From Onthophagus taurus (lineage: Eukaryota; Arthropoda; Insecta; Coleoptera; Scarabaeidae), in assembly GCF_036711975.1 (NCBI RefSeq), contig NC_091967.1:24056001-24120000 (forward strand): a stretch of DNA of 64,000 nt, given 5' to 3'. This document shows positions 31,702-43,398 of the stretch, one piece after another; position 1 is the stretch's first letter; each line of letters starts with the position of its first letter. Below the pieces are notes generated by a model. That model was not told where the DNA came from and searched no databases. It saw only the letters and a program-made list of their open reading frames with translations. Both the position numbers and the translations under genes were made by a program.

Positions 31702-34700
31702 GGACAGCAAGGTATGTTCCTTATATTCGAAATTTGGGGCCAGCTTCATGTAGAACATGTGCTTGCGTAACCTGCATTGTCCGGTCAGGAAGTGGGTGAG
31801 GAGCCTCAAGTCACTTTTTGACTTTCCTAGGAACTGAGATCTTTTCCAGTCAGGGTAGAGCAGACTTTTGCAAAGGCACCTACTGCCGTCTCATCCCATC
31901 TATCGCAAAAAGCTCGATGGGAGATGGAGTTGGCCAATTTTGATGCTGTATTAAAAAGTAGCGATATCAACCGCCAGTATAGCCTGTCTGCTATCAGTGC
32001 AGATTACAACGTTTTTGCCGACTTTTTTGCCAGAGCTTCCAGTTTTCTTTGATTCATCAGTGTAGATGGTCAGCGTTTTGCCCGACCTTAGGTTGCTCTA
32101 TGGTATCGTTTCAATGCCTCGCTCTAGAGCTCGCTTCGGACTATTCCCATTTTTACAACCTGTTTGGTGTTCACTGATCGCAGTCGAAGCAACGCCATCA
32201 CGATCACCTCCCTGATAAAAATATCTAGGGGCAGCATGCTCAGTATAGTCTCCATCAGGATCGTAGGTGTCGATCTTATGGCGCCCGTAACTAACAGGCA
32301 GGCCAGTCGTTGCAACTTATGCGGCAATTTAGCGTTAGATGCATGTTTTAGTGCTGAGCACCAAACTAAGGATCCACAATGGGTCTTATCACAGAAGTAT
32401 AGATCCACATTGTAACCCTCGGATTTAATCCCTAAGTATTTCCAATTGCCTTTCGACACTGGGTCAGTACAATCGTTGCTTTTTTGGTTTTGCAACTAAT
32501 GTGTGATTTCCATGTCAGTCCTTTATCCAAGATAACACCAAGATATTTCACCTCTGGAGCAAAGGTTAATGGATTATTGCAGAAAGTAGGGTGGTGTTAA
32601 GTGTCCCAGTTTTTTCTGTTTAGTGAAAAGAACAATCTCAGTCTTTTTAGGATTAACAGAGAGGTTATGTATGTAGTTTCAAATGAAGTTGGTTAAACCA
32701 CAGTGGTCCCTTTGTACATCCTCACGGTTTACTTCGGCCATGTGTATGTCTACTTGGAGGAGTGAAAGATGTTCGAATGGCATCCGATAGGCCGATATCG
32801 CTTCTTCGCTTCGCCTCAAGCCGGGCTGGTAACTCCAACGCACAGAAAACTTGAATACATCCGCTGGCGGCAGTACCGGTCAAAGAGCGCAGACGCGCAT
32901 TCAGTCCGTTTACGTCCTCTCCAAAGGACGGGGAAGCGACTCGGCGTGTATTGACTGAGAATCAAACCCAGGACGCCGGCGTGGCAACCCGAGAGCTTAC
33001 TACGGAGCCATTCGCCCCCCAGAGAGGGTATGTTCTTCACACCGTCGTTCAAGTTTAAACGCCTGTTGCATTCTGTAACAATGAAATTGTCAGGTTTACT
33101 TCTTAACAGAATAGCCACGTCATCGGCGTAACCGACTGTAAAGAGATGATTATTATTTACTTCACGAATGAGATCATCAACCGTTAAGCACCTTGTGGGC
33201 AGCCTCTAACCACAGCTCTCTGTACTGTGTGGTCTTTCGCCTTAGCTTGAACAACTCTGCTTGTTAGCATTGTTTTTTTTATCCAGCCCGCGATGACCAA
33301 CGGCTCTCTTTGAGATTCCAGTGTCAGATTAATGCGACTAAAGGTGGTTTTGCCAAACACTCTATGTCAAGAAAAACTTCCAAAATAGACTCTTTCGAAT
33401 CAAGTGCTAGCTTGATGCGCCCCATCATCATGTGTAGGGCGGTATCCACAGATTTACCTTTGATGTGGGTATGTTGATGCAAACGCTTTGCATCAACGGA
33501 TTCTCTAATGTAATGATCACATAGTCTTTCAAGTGTCTTTAAAAGAAATGATGAGAGACTAATGGGCCGAAAAGCTTTGGGATCCGTTGGATCCTTTTTC
33601 CATTCTTTGTTATAAAAGTTACTGTGACCCTACTCCAGCTGATCCTCCAGCTCCTCCAACCCAACCTTCATCAAGTGTATTTTTATATCTTCTAGGCTCC
33701 ATTGAAGAAGACCAGGAAAGATACCGTCCCAAAAACAAAAAAACAAAAACACCCGTCGGATCCGGGTGTTTTGAAGGGCTCAAAACTGCCAACGGCCCAC
33801 TCGTTCAGTACAATCTGGTTGGCTATCTGCCAGTTATGTTTGGTAGGAGAGTTGTTTAGTTCCACATGGTGTGGAAGCGTTGAAAAATCTTGCAAGGAAC
33901 CTGGAAAGTGAACATCTGTTAGTAAGTGCAATGATTCTTCTGGATCTTTGGCAAAACTGCCATCAGTCTTTTTTAGCATGTCACAACATGTTTTTGACCG
34001 CAAGGCGTGAGGCGTCAGCAGCGCTCTCCGCCTCTGTGGAAAGCCTGGGTCAGTGTGTCACCTACGAGGCTTGAATAATTCTCCGATTCATCGGTATTCT
34101 TGCAATTGCTCGGTTAGACAGCTTGCAAAAATGTTCAAGTCAGTCCGCTTTGAATACCGGATCCTCTTTTTCAAGAGCGTAGTTGGTCCTAATTCAAAAG
34201 TAATCCATCCATGGTCAGACACAGACGCTTTCTGGCAGACTCACTAGTTGTTAATCTTTTTAGATACGTTCGTCGATGCCAAGGTCAAATCAATAATAGT
34301 CTGACACCTTGTATTCATGCACTTTTTAGTTCACAGCTTTAGTTAATTATTTCCAAGTTATTACTGGTAATAAATTCAAGCAACCTCTTACCTCTAAAGT
34401 TTCCTTCATCACATCCACAAGCTACAGAATGAGCATGGGAGTCGCAACCTACAATGAGTAGCCAATTATATACCTTACTAGTATTGACTAGTGTTGTCAA
34501 GGCCGTAGTAGGAGTCATCTCTTCTATTCGCAGGTAGACAAATGCTGGAATCAGCGTCGTTTTCTCCTTCGCTAGGAAGCATTAAATTCTGAGTACAACG
34601 AAGCCCCGATTTGATTTTTCCGGCAAGAGATACGCGGAGATGTGTCTGGGAACGTAGATTGCAGCTCTCGGTCGATCCTGAGTGCTGAAAAAGAAAAGAG

Positions 34701-34925
34701 AACCGCTAAGAGAACCGAAACCGGAAACATTTGAGTTAGTAGTTCATGGCTCTTGAATCAGAGCGATGGTATTTTGCATCATGTCAAGGTGCTTGCATAA
34801 TATTGCAGTTGCAGCCCTGTCACGGTGCAAGTTGCATTGTATTACCCTTAATGTCCTAGGGTCATCTCCAAACTCCTCTCTATGCATCTGGATTTGGGGA
34901 GCAGGTAAGAGACATCAACATCGAA
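31702..34925 (-). pseudogene. LOA-like non-LTR retrotransposon, decayed, minus strand
   Basis: Reading right to left: endonuclease pieces (VGCDSHAHSVACG, LLEFITSNNLEI, about 34380-34500); a linker with DGSFAKDPEESLHLL, VHFPGS and SFEPFKTPGSDG (33692-34003); and RT with KAFRPISLSSFLLKTLERLC (about 33520-33570). Then come FLDIE (33390), GYADDVAILLRS (about 33110-33145) and NPKKTEIVLF (32600-32670). A thumb region with HKLQRLACLLVTGAIRSTPT lies at 32290-32350. The tail LTGQCRLRKHM at 31740-31790 follows a lost RNase H. LDIE in motif A suggests the LOA group. It has many frame breaks and a SINE inserted after the YADD box. Confidence 0.8.
32769..33020 (-). repeat. tRNA-derived SINE inside the LOA-like element
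   Basis: The minus strand opens with a tRNA-like head. Box A is TGGCTCCGTAG (complement of 33000-33010) and box B is GGTTTGATTCT (complement of 32958-32968), about 32 nt apart as in a tRNA gene. A GC-rich ~180-bp body follows to about 32769. It splits RT sequence coding on the same strand, so it is a later insertion. Both strands show an artefactual ORF here. Source tRNA and 3' partner LINE are unknown. Confidence 0.7.
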
Positions 34926-35460
34926 TCAAACAGATCTAGTCTCTAGACCTAGATTCTAGTCTAGTGTTAGTCCTAGTTATAGTTGTTATTCAGCGTTAGA
35001 TCGTTGTATACTTTTCATTGAGCTAAAACTTTAACTAGAACTTCCACTAGACTTAGAACTAGAAAGTTTCGGATTTGGAATCCTGAATGTTTCTATTTCT
35101 AGGTCTAGTGTTAGTTTTAGTTATATCTAGTTGTTATTCAGCGCTAGATTGTTGTACTTTGCTCTTGAACTAAAACTAGAACCAACACTAGACCTAGAAC
35201 TAGGAACATCCGGGTTTAGCCGTCTTAAGAGGTCTAGTTTTAGTTCTAGTGGCAGTACTAGGTTAGCACTAAATATCACAACGTTGCATATTTTTATTGA
35301 ACTAAAACTTTTCAGACGTTCTAGTTCTAGGTCTAGTGTTAGTTCTAGTTTTAATTGTTATTCAGCACTTACGTCACGAACTTTTGAGCTGTGCACCTGT
35401 TCCCGTGTTATTATTACCATATAAAAGTTATTTCATATAACGAACTTTAAATATAGATAC
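34926..35460. repeat. CTAGTTCTAGGTCTAGTGTTAG repeat cluster
   Basis: At least five alternating forward and inverted copies of short words such as CTAGAACTAG, TAGGTCTAGTGTTAG and GTTATTCAGCGC(T/C)AGAT. GGGTTTAGCCGTCTTAAGAG at about 35211-35230 matches the palindrome core at 7.8-8.7 kb. It is the same family as that cluster but more degraded. Confidence 0.7.
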
Positions 35461-36140
35461 ATACTCCCTTCGCCGTATTAATGTTTTTTTTTTATTCCTG
35501 TTGAATTAAATCCGTCTTTTAGGTAAGTGAATAATACAGCACGAAGTCGACGGTGATTTCGACTCTGTCGATGAGAACGAAGCTACCATCCATCAAGCGG
35601 AAAGGCCGAAGAGACCTTTACTAATGTTGACGAGCGTGTAGTACGTTGGTCTTGGGCTTAGTTGACGAGAAAAAACGTGCAAAACGAGGGCAAAAATCAA
35701 TTCCCCGTCCGCCATACGGGCGACCGAATCGCAAGATCCGATCTGATCGATAAGGACCGATGGGAACAACAATCTCATTTATGCAAAGACCGACGCATGC
35801 TAATGGCCATTGTGCGGGTATGTTCCCCTTCTTCTCTAATCCATAAAAATCGAACCGCGCGGAGACGAAAGATAGAAGAAGAGCCGCTCGGCTAATTGTT
35901 ATTTTATCGTTATTGGACGGCCGCCGATGTGTTTCTTCGCCAGAGTACGCAGGAAACGACTTAAACGGCCACTTTGTGGTAACCGCGTGCGTGCGATCGC
36001 TTCCTACTTTCTTATAGCCGAGCCACTCGCGCGATTACGCGCACTGCAATCTCGACGCATTAGCTACTTATAGTTAATTGGCTGCGAGGCAATCGCTACT
36101 CGTGTGCTGTCGCGGTTATTTTTTATAAGAGGCAAATCGT
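35461..36140. other. CpG-rich unique DNA (island 5)
   Basis: High-CpG sequence with no convincing ORF. A 77-codon frame at 35662-35895 (+) has no recognisable domain. It includes GTTATTTTATCGTTATTGG and TTTTATAAGAGG words. It ends where AT-rich DNA resumes. Confidence 0.42.
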
Positions 36141-36399
36141 CGAAAAAAGGCTACTGTTTCAATTGGAATGCGCGGTAGTTGAAACATTCTTAGCTATTGT
36201 CGTTTTATTGGTTCAAGAGCAAAGGTATTGATTAAAATGAAAAGATTAATATCTTTGCATAGAGAAGAAAACTTCATGAAATCTTTCAATGCTTTATGAA
36301 AAGTAATCGAAAAACTCATGCCTGATTAAGTGTGGAAAAGCATCTATATTTTTCCTTAATTATTTTTTCGAATATTGTGGACACACTGTATGTAATATA

Positions 36400-36475
36400 C
36401 AGTGTGTTAATTACTGTCGTCATCATTGAAAGTATGCAACCAATATCACAGTATTCGTGTTGCAATACGAACACT
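36400..36475. repeat. Left half of an M1 MITE
   Basis: CAGTGTGTTAATTACTGTCG, GCAACCAATATCACAGTATT and GTTGCAATACG match the left half of the M1 family. Just before it, at 36381-36389, an inverted terminus ACACACTGT also occurs, so two M1 ends lie face to face here. Confidence 0.75.
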
Positions 36476-36879
36476 GTTTCATGTTTTCGGTGTTGTTAAG
36501 AAAATCTGTCATCATTCCAAACATGCTCTCTGTACTCTGGTTTATAATTGAAAGTTCGCATTTTCTTCTTAATATTTCCTTCGGGGTATTAATATAACAT
36601 ACCTACCTTAATATTTCAAAACTATAATAATATATCATAACATTTATGCTCAAGAATGATTTGTTGCAAAATGATGTGGAAATTTATTGTTATGCTAAAA
36701 CTGTAAAAAATCTTGGCAAAATCAACCACTGCAAAAGGAATTACAATGTCGTCCTTGTTCTTTTTAACCAAGCTTTAGGAAATAACTTTATTTCTTCTTC
36801 AGGACAAACCATCTAATTTAAAAGACTAAGATCCTTTCCACGTAATTCTTGGATAACATCTTCAGCTGCTCAATTACTA
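36476..36879. other. AT-rich spacer
   Basis: No ORF longer than a few dozen codons and no recognisable repeat. It leads into the PLE fragment. Confidence 0.3.
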
Positions 36880-37345
36880 AAGACAACGATGAACCTTAGT
36901 ACCAGGTTAGCCAAGCTACGTAATAGAAAATATTTCTTACTCAAATGTCGACGACATGGATTAACATCAGCACACGTCAAGAATGGGCATAAAAACGCAG
37001 GAAGGATTCGCGAATTTAATGATAAGTTAGCAATACTTTTATTGCTGACTTAATTTTGAAATAGATTACTTTTTATGATTTAAAAAAGACTAAGGCTAGT
37101 ATTAGGCAAATAGAACGTAAGCTAGTTGATATTTCATGATTTTGAACATTTTCATATACAAAAACTTTACAAAAAAATTAAATATAAGCTTAATAAGTTG
37201 CAAGAAAGGTTTAACTTCAACAATGTATACAAAAATAATGACGGTTGGTTTGTTAACAGATGTAATGTTGAGGTTTCTGAAATTGTAAAGAATTTTTTAC
37301 TACGATTTTACATCTTAGGTACTGGAAAATCCTTTTCTTAAACTG
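36880..37345 (+). pseudogene. Penelope-like element, N-terminal fragment
   Basis: The plus frames give LAKLRNRKYFLLKCRRHGLT and AHVKNGH, then DGWFVNRCNVEVSEIVKNFL. These match the N-terminal region of Penelope-type proteins (a CRRH motif, then WFVNLTN..IP..V...L.LG.KFS) that precedes the reverse transcriptase. The RT and GIY-YIG parts are absent. The fragment is a different portion from the PLEs at 14 and 47 kb. Confidence 0.65.
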
Positions 37346-39130
37346 CGCAGGTGAAAGTTGTTTTATATCATTACTAATTCCATTAACCATTGTATAAATT
37401 TGATATAAGAATGACCGTTGAAAAACTGCCAGTCTGTGAGTGAGAGTGGAGAGAGGCGGTCTCGGAATGGAGTGTTAATTGCATGTACATTCTTCCCAAA
37501 TTTAATTAGTTTATGAAGATATCCAGGCGACTTAAAAGCTTACTTGCTTTTAAGACATAATACAGGGACCAGCATTGTAGTTTTCATCTATTGCGTATAT
37601 TTAACCATTGTACATGTTCTAATTTATAAGACACATGCAAACTTACGAATCCCGTATATGTAGGGTAAACAAGAATCTTGTATTCTCTGAACCTTAACTA
37701 CATCAACACTGTCCAAACATGCATGTCAGATAAGTAAATTACGATAGAACAAGTGACTAAGGTAACACATTTCTGAAAAGAAATAGTTTTCGCAATTGCA
37801 AGTATGAACTAGAAACGTATTTCGAAATGTACTTCTTATATCTAAATTTGTTGTCCATAAGTAACCCTAAATTCATAGCATCGGCAACCAATGGTATCGG
37901 AACTCCTCCGACCTCCAGCCGTACATGTTTCGCCAATGTCTCACATCTACCCCCAAACAGCATCAGCACCGATTTGTCAGCATTAAGAGTAAGTGCATGC
38001 CTCAATACAAAATTGATAACACTAATCAAATCCTGCTGCAACCTGCGGAGAGCGTCTTTATAATTTTATGGTTCAAACACTATATAAAGTTCTAAATCAT
38101 CTGCATACATATGATACTCTGCCTGCATTAACTGACATGGAAGTTGGAAAGTATATAACGAAAGTAGTAGTGGGCCCAAAATAGTACCCTGTGGGACCCC
38201 TCTATTAATTGATCTAGGATCCGATACACAACTATCAATCTTCACAACTTGTGATCTATCAGTAAGATAACTTCGAAGTAGCTGTCGCAGCTCAATCCCT
38301 TTGTACCACAAAACCGAACACAATACATCACGGTCAACAGTCACGAACGCTCTACTAAAATCCAACAATACTACAACAGAATTTAGTCCTAAATCCTTTA
38401 GAGGATCATTGGTCACTTTGAACAAAGCTTTTGTGGTGCTATGTACCTGATGAAATCCCAACTGACATACTCGCCATATATCATTTACTTGGAATTCCAT
38501 AAAGTTCCTTAAAGATAATTTTGTCAAAAACTTTATACAAAATAGGCAGTAAGTGAATTGGTCCTTTGCCTCTACAGGGTTTGATATCTTAGGGAGAGGC
38601 TTGACTAAAGACGTCTTCCAGCTCTTAGGGAAAACGAAATGTTCAATACAAAAATTCACTAAATGGATGATGTACGGCAAACACAATCTCATCATGAACA
38701 CATCATTGCCATCACAACCAGCTGCTTTAGATGATATATAGTGTATATACACTGCATTTAGCACATCAATGTCGCTAATTAATTTAAACTTAAAATTATT
38801 ATCAGAGAATAATCTTTACCACACCGATTATCATATGAGAAATGCGGACCAGAGCAAACAACACGGATCGAGTTAACAAAATAATCGTTTAATGTACTGG
38901 TATCCTCTTCGTGTTCAGGTATAATCAACTGTGGCGCAGAGTGGCTACCTTGCCTTACGAGTTGCCTCCATAGTATTTGGGAGTTGGTTGTAGAAGCAAT
39001 GTGTCGGTTTTTCTCCTTACGGATAACTCCTGTAGTAAAATTGCAAATCACTTTGTAATACCGCCAGTCCGAATCTAATTTCGTTCTCTTGTATTTCAGG
39101 TTAGCATAGCTCTTAGCCTCATTAGATATT
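37346..39130 (-). pseudogene. CR1/Jockey-type non-LTR retrotransposon RT, minus strand
   Basis: From right to left: a linker (about 38780-39060), then a 232-codon open stretch at 38066-38764. This includes SWKTSLVKPLPKI, VVVLLDFSRAFVTVDRDVL (motif A), RGVPQGTILGPLLLSLY (motif B) and HMYADDLELY (motif C). The thumb follows at 37757-38041 (LNADKSVLMLFGG, AMNLGLLMDNKFRYKKYI), then the tail VQRIQDSC, IYGIRKF near 37620-37680. In-frame stop codons and frame breaks inactivate it. No RNase H is present. It closely resembles the plus-strand element at 50.1-53.9 kb. Confidence 0.86.
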
Positions 39131-39229
39131 TGGTGTTACTAGTAATCCAAGGTTTAAATGGTTTCGTTACCCTTCTTAAGACTAAAGGAGCATGTTTTTC
39201 AAATAACTGCTGAATCATGTATTATTTAT

Positions 39230-39680
39230 GGAAAGGGAATACCTTACATTTCAAACTGCACCGTATGCAACTCCTGCAACAATTTAATACCGGAGGATGA
39301 TGTAAAATGAAAATTTCGATGTTAAGTTGATATTCTGCGATGAAGCTGCATTGCATATAATCGGGAAAGTAAACCATCATAATGTGCGATTCTGGGATAC
39401 TGAAAATTCACGTGAAATTGTTAGAGTTGAAAGAAATTCGCCGAGGTTCTAGAAATTTTGTACTTCAGTGGGATGAGGCAACCCATCATTTGAGCATGGA
39501 AGTTCGCAGATTAGATGATTTGGAACAACTAGATGAAGTGCCGCTTCTTAGTCTTCTTGGTAATTAGCAAGAAAATTCGAAAAAGGAATTTGATTAGGTT
39601 AAATCGTCATATTTTGATGTCTAGTGTCTTCGGTATTTGGATTTCCCATTCTTTCTGACTCACCCTGTATATTGAACACC
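39230..39680 (+). pseudogene. Mariner-like transposase fragment with right terminus
   Basis: About 39312-39450 reads NFDVKLIFCDEAALHIIGKV, NHHNVRFWDTENSREI and RVERNSPR. This is the first catalytic Asp region of a mariner-type transposase (F.DEA.FH..GKVN..N.R.WG.ENP). The following sequence is scrambled: the 61-codon ORF at 39382-39567 is in another frame. CACCCTGTATA at 39663-39673 looks like the transposon's right terminus (TACAGGGTG inverted). Confidence 0.7.
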
Positions 39681-40255
39681 ATATTGGCATTGTATCGATA
39701 TTTTACACCTTAATCCATGAGCTTTTGAAACTTTTTAAGTACTTCACAGATGACTAATTTAGAAATTGAGGTAAATTCAGATACAATTGCAATGATTCGG
39801 TGGTAACTTTTAAAAATTTCTATTATTTATGTTTTCTCCTACAAAACATACTTTTCAAAATGACATTTAAAGAAAAATTGTAATCACAAAAGTTCTTTCT
39901 TTATTCCATAACAATATAAAAATGTATTAAAAAATCATCTCTATTGATAGCCGACAAAGATACAAAGATACAAATCTCTTCAAATTACTATGTTAAATTT
40001 TTCATGAATATTTTTGATATCATGAATTTTAATTTCACGTACCTTAAAAATAACCGATAATGTATACAACGATGTTGTATAAATATATTATGGTATACAA
40101 TTTCTCCTTGCCTTAATTATAAACTTTAAAAGGCTATAATTAAAACAAAAATTAATTAGCAGACCATTTTGTATCATATTGGGTAAACGCTTACCTTATC
40201 GAAATTTCTGACTTTCATAAGATAATTCCATGTGGGTTTAAAGTCAACATCTATA
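39681..40255. other. AT-rich non-coding DNA
   Basis: I see no gene or repeat structure here beyond simple AT-rich words. Confidence 0.3.
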
Positions 40256-41465
40256 GACTTGTACATTCTGCATCGTCTGGATTATTTTCGTTGAGCAGCA
40301 TCTGCTGTCCTTATCTTTACGGTTTCGTTAATTAAACGTACGTACAAGGGATTTCGCGCAGAAGTCGGTGCTCCAAAAATGTTTACGACTAAATACGGGG
40401 ACCCTTTGATCAGCGCATCGTTCCGCTTATTGCGACGACGAAATTCCGTTTCGATGTATAGCAGCAAAGTAATGCAGCAAGCAATAAGAAACATCATCGT
40501 CGTCTCGGGGTTGCCGAGTTATTAAATTATTCCCCTAATAATTTAGAGCGTCCGGCGGCCGGTTCCGTAATGGATCTCAATTTCATCATTAGCGCTAATT
40601 AATTTTGACGTTTGCCACTCGGCCTCGGTAATCGAGTCTTGTGGACGCAAATTATTCGTTCTTCGTTCTTCAACCTGAAACCATCGGCAATTTGCGTTGC
40701 GCTAAGAGAGAAAAATCGACACCGTCAGTAAAAGGGGCCGGATCTCTAGATTACTATGTAAAACGTTTAATTTTACTTAACGACGGTTATTAAACATGAG
40801 AGATGGCTCATTAGCCGTGGATTTTTCACTCGATTATAAAAGACGTTTAGTGCTCTGTTTAAGATCACACTCACACTACTTAAATGTTAAAAAATTTACC
40901 GACAATCAACCGTTTTGCATTATCATATACCTATAAATAAAGTAATCGTCTAATAATAACGTAATTTGTAAATATATTATTAATAATTAAGATATTATTA
41001 AACAAGTTTTTAATTTATTCAATGATGCATATTAAATTTTACCAGAAACCTTTAGTCTTGTGTCCAATAGAATATTATCTAAAATCGAATCAGCAGTTTT
41101 AAACTAGAAGGCGTTGTCATCGTTTTTATGATTCTTTTTGCGCGCCCTCGTTTACATCATGCGGATAAATTTGCATTTATAAGTTCGCTACCGCACCGCG
41201 TTCGCCTTTTTGTAATTGTCGTAGCAAAACGGAGAGATGTGCTTTCAGCAGAGCAAAACTTTTTTTGTTACGCCCTTCTTTATCTCTTTTCCTCTGCCAG
41301 CTACCGCGAGATGGAAGGTTTTTTTCCCGCAAACGCCATCTACCGGTCAATTCAGAATCAATTTAGCTTAATTGCGCACCGATTATTGTATGTATACTAC
41401 AATGTTCACTGGGACGTGAAATTGAACGGTAAGCGCGCTAATGAGACTGTGTACACACGAAGCTA
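40256..41465. other. CpG-rich unique DNA (islands 6 and 7)
   Basis: Two higher-CpG blocks (about 40260-40880 and 41110-41465) separated by AT-rich DNA. The 112-codon plus ORF at 41128-41466 and the 71-codon minus ORF at 40282-40497 have no recognisable domains. GAGTTATTAAATTATTCCCC and GCGCTAATTAATTTTGACG include homeodomain-type TAAT cores. Confidence 0.4.
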
Positions 41466-42432
41466 AAGATAAGAAAATAATAATTTTGTATCTATATGCA
41501 ACTTGCGGTAAAACTCAATTTCTTAACATCGTCTATTAATTCAAATAATGTGTATCCTATCATAATATTGTAAGAAATTTAGTTCGTACAATCAAGTAAA
41601 TTGGGTTTGTTGACACCAAATTAGTTTTCGTAGTATTTCGTTTTAAAATTAGACGTTTTATAAAAAGAAAACGTAGACACATTTACATGTATAAATGATT
41701 CGTAACTGAACAGAATAAATCATTGGAATGTTCAGACCAGCATATTAAACTTCACCAGATCTACATGAATATTATAAATTTCTGTTGGTATTAATAGAAA
41801 AATAGGTGCAAAAAATTAATTGAGACATAGAAGCTTTCTTAATGAAGAAATATTCATTAAGAAAGCTTAAGAAACGGAGCAGTAAGAAAAGTCCGTCGAA
41901 TAACGGATGTTAGTACATGTCAATTCGCACAGCAGTATGATTACTTGTCAGAATGATTTATTTAATAATAAAACATAATTCAATTAACTGGAGTGGCCTA
42001 CACTAAACTTTCACTCGTTTTTATACGGTACTATGTGATGGACTAATAAAGTTTTTTTAGAATTTTTTTGATATTAATATTATCCGATTTACAAATATAT
42101 TCCATCTAACGTCACTCACAATAGACAAGAGATTGCAAACAAACGCAAAAGCACCGATTATAGCAAATAAAATTACCAATTTTAGTAATTTTATCAAAAT
42201 CAAAAAATAAAATAAATTACCAAACTAAAGTAGTGAATAATGATCAAATGAAGATCAACGCAAATAATGAACATGACTATTGTGGGGATGTTATCCACAA
42301 TATGATAAAAAATATGTATTCTTTAATAAATTAATAATTATATTTTAATAGATAAATGAAGCGAATATGTTGAGTGAATTTTTAATGAATGAATAATAAA
42401 TAATAATAAACAAATTGTCTTGGTGATATTGT
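41466..42432. other. AT-rich DNA with a perfect small hairpin
   Basis: A 16-bp perfect inverted repeat, AAGCTTTCTTAATGAA and its complement, with a 6-nt loop lies at 41831-41868. Otherwise no ORFs or recognised repeats. Confidence 0.45.
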
Positions 42433-42480
42433 CATGATAAATAAATAAAATGTTTTAAAGAAAAGGGAGGTCAGCCATGA
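42433..42480 (-). repeat. Isolated 48-bp piece matching the PLE-3 right arm
   Basis: ATGATAAATAAATAAAATG, then TTTTAAAGAAAAGGGAGG and TCAGCCATG, is the reverse complement of 49170-49217 in the right arm of PLE-3. The left arm of PLE-3 lacks exactly this piece. It lies ~720 bp outside PLE-3, so it is either a fragment of another copy or left-over arm sequence moved by rearrangement. Confidence 0.7.
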
Positions 42481-42900
42481 ATGTGCTGCTACTTGCTAAA
42501 GTTATGAACGAAAATAGTGAAAATTGGTACATTTCAAGAAATCAACGAAAACCTTCACAAGGATTTAAAGTAGTCGATGTCGACTAATAATCGAAAAAAT
42601 TAACATAGAGTCCCTTCAAGACAATAGTACAAAACAACTCTACCAAGAATTATTAATAATAAACCTCTATTCGCATATTTGTATAAATTTAAATTCAAAC
42701 CATACATATAGCGAATATATTTCGATGTCTCATTTTTTGTATGTTTGTTATTGGTTTAACGCTATTGAACTTGTTATTTAAAGAGATATTTTCTTCAGGC
42801 CATTTCCTTTTCTTTCACCTTGTCATTCTATAAAAGATTTTAACTTTTGTTAATCGTACGTTGTGTTGTTTAATTATAATTATAAATAGTAATAGTATAT

Positions 42901-43031
42901 TACAGTACAAGTGAGGAAACTATGATTTTTCATTAACGAGTATGAAACTCGCGTCGTATGTAACTCGCCTTCGGCTCGTGTGGAAAGACATACAAGTTAG
43001 TGAAAAATATTGGTTTCCCAAGTGTGCTGTA
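42901..43031. repeat. 131-bp foldback repeat (MITE-like)
   Basis: TACAGTACAAGTGAGGAAAC and the complement of TACAGCACACTTGGGAAACC start inverted arms of ~40 bp that continue through ATTTTTCA(T/C)TAA. The centre has ACTCGCCTTCGGCTCGT. There is no ORF. The GGCTTCGCC hairpin near 13785 may be a relative. Confidence 0.6.
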
Positions 43032-43267
43032 GAGCGTTTTGTTTGATCCTACTATTTAGAGAAAACCCGTCTTAAAATTCGATAATTCCTGAGTAATTTC
43101 ATGTCGACATGTTCGCGATGACAGCAGTTTTTGACATTGTCATGCTCTTAATTGATATTTATTAATTAGATTCGACCGAGGATGAGCTTGTAGCTTGAAA
43201 CTAGGCAAATTTAAAACGATCTATTCGGGGTGAACGGTCAAATAAAGTACAGGAACAAATTTTTACA

Positions 43268-43318
43268 ATTTGCTAATATATTTCGGTTGTCGAATTAAAA
43301 CCTTCATCAAAGCGAATT
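43268..43318 (-). ncRNA. Degenerate hammerhead motif, PLE-3 left arm
   Basis: Minus strand: stem I AATTCGCT/AGCAAATT, stem II GGTT...AACC and GAAA are present, but the first box reads TTGATGA instead of CTGATGA. That changes the invariant first C, so it is probably inactive. The intact twin is at 49394-49445. Confidence 0.65.
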
Positions 43319-43398
43319 TACATTTGCTGTTAAAGAGAAAAAAAATCTTAAAATGAAAGAATTTTAATAAAATAGGTTTACAAACTTACTTGTTTATG

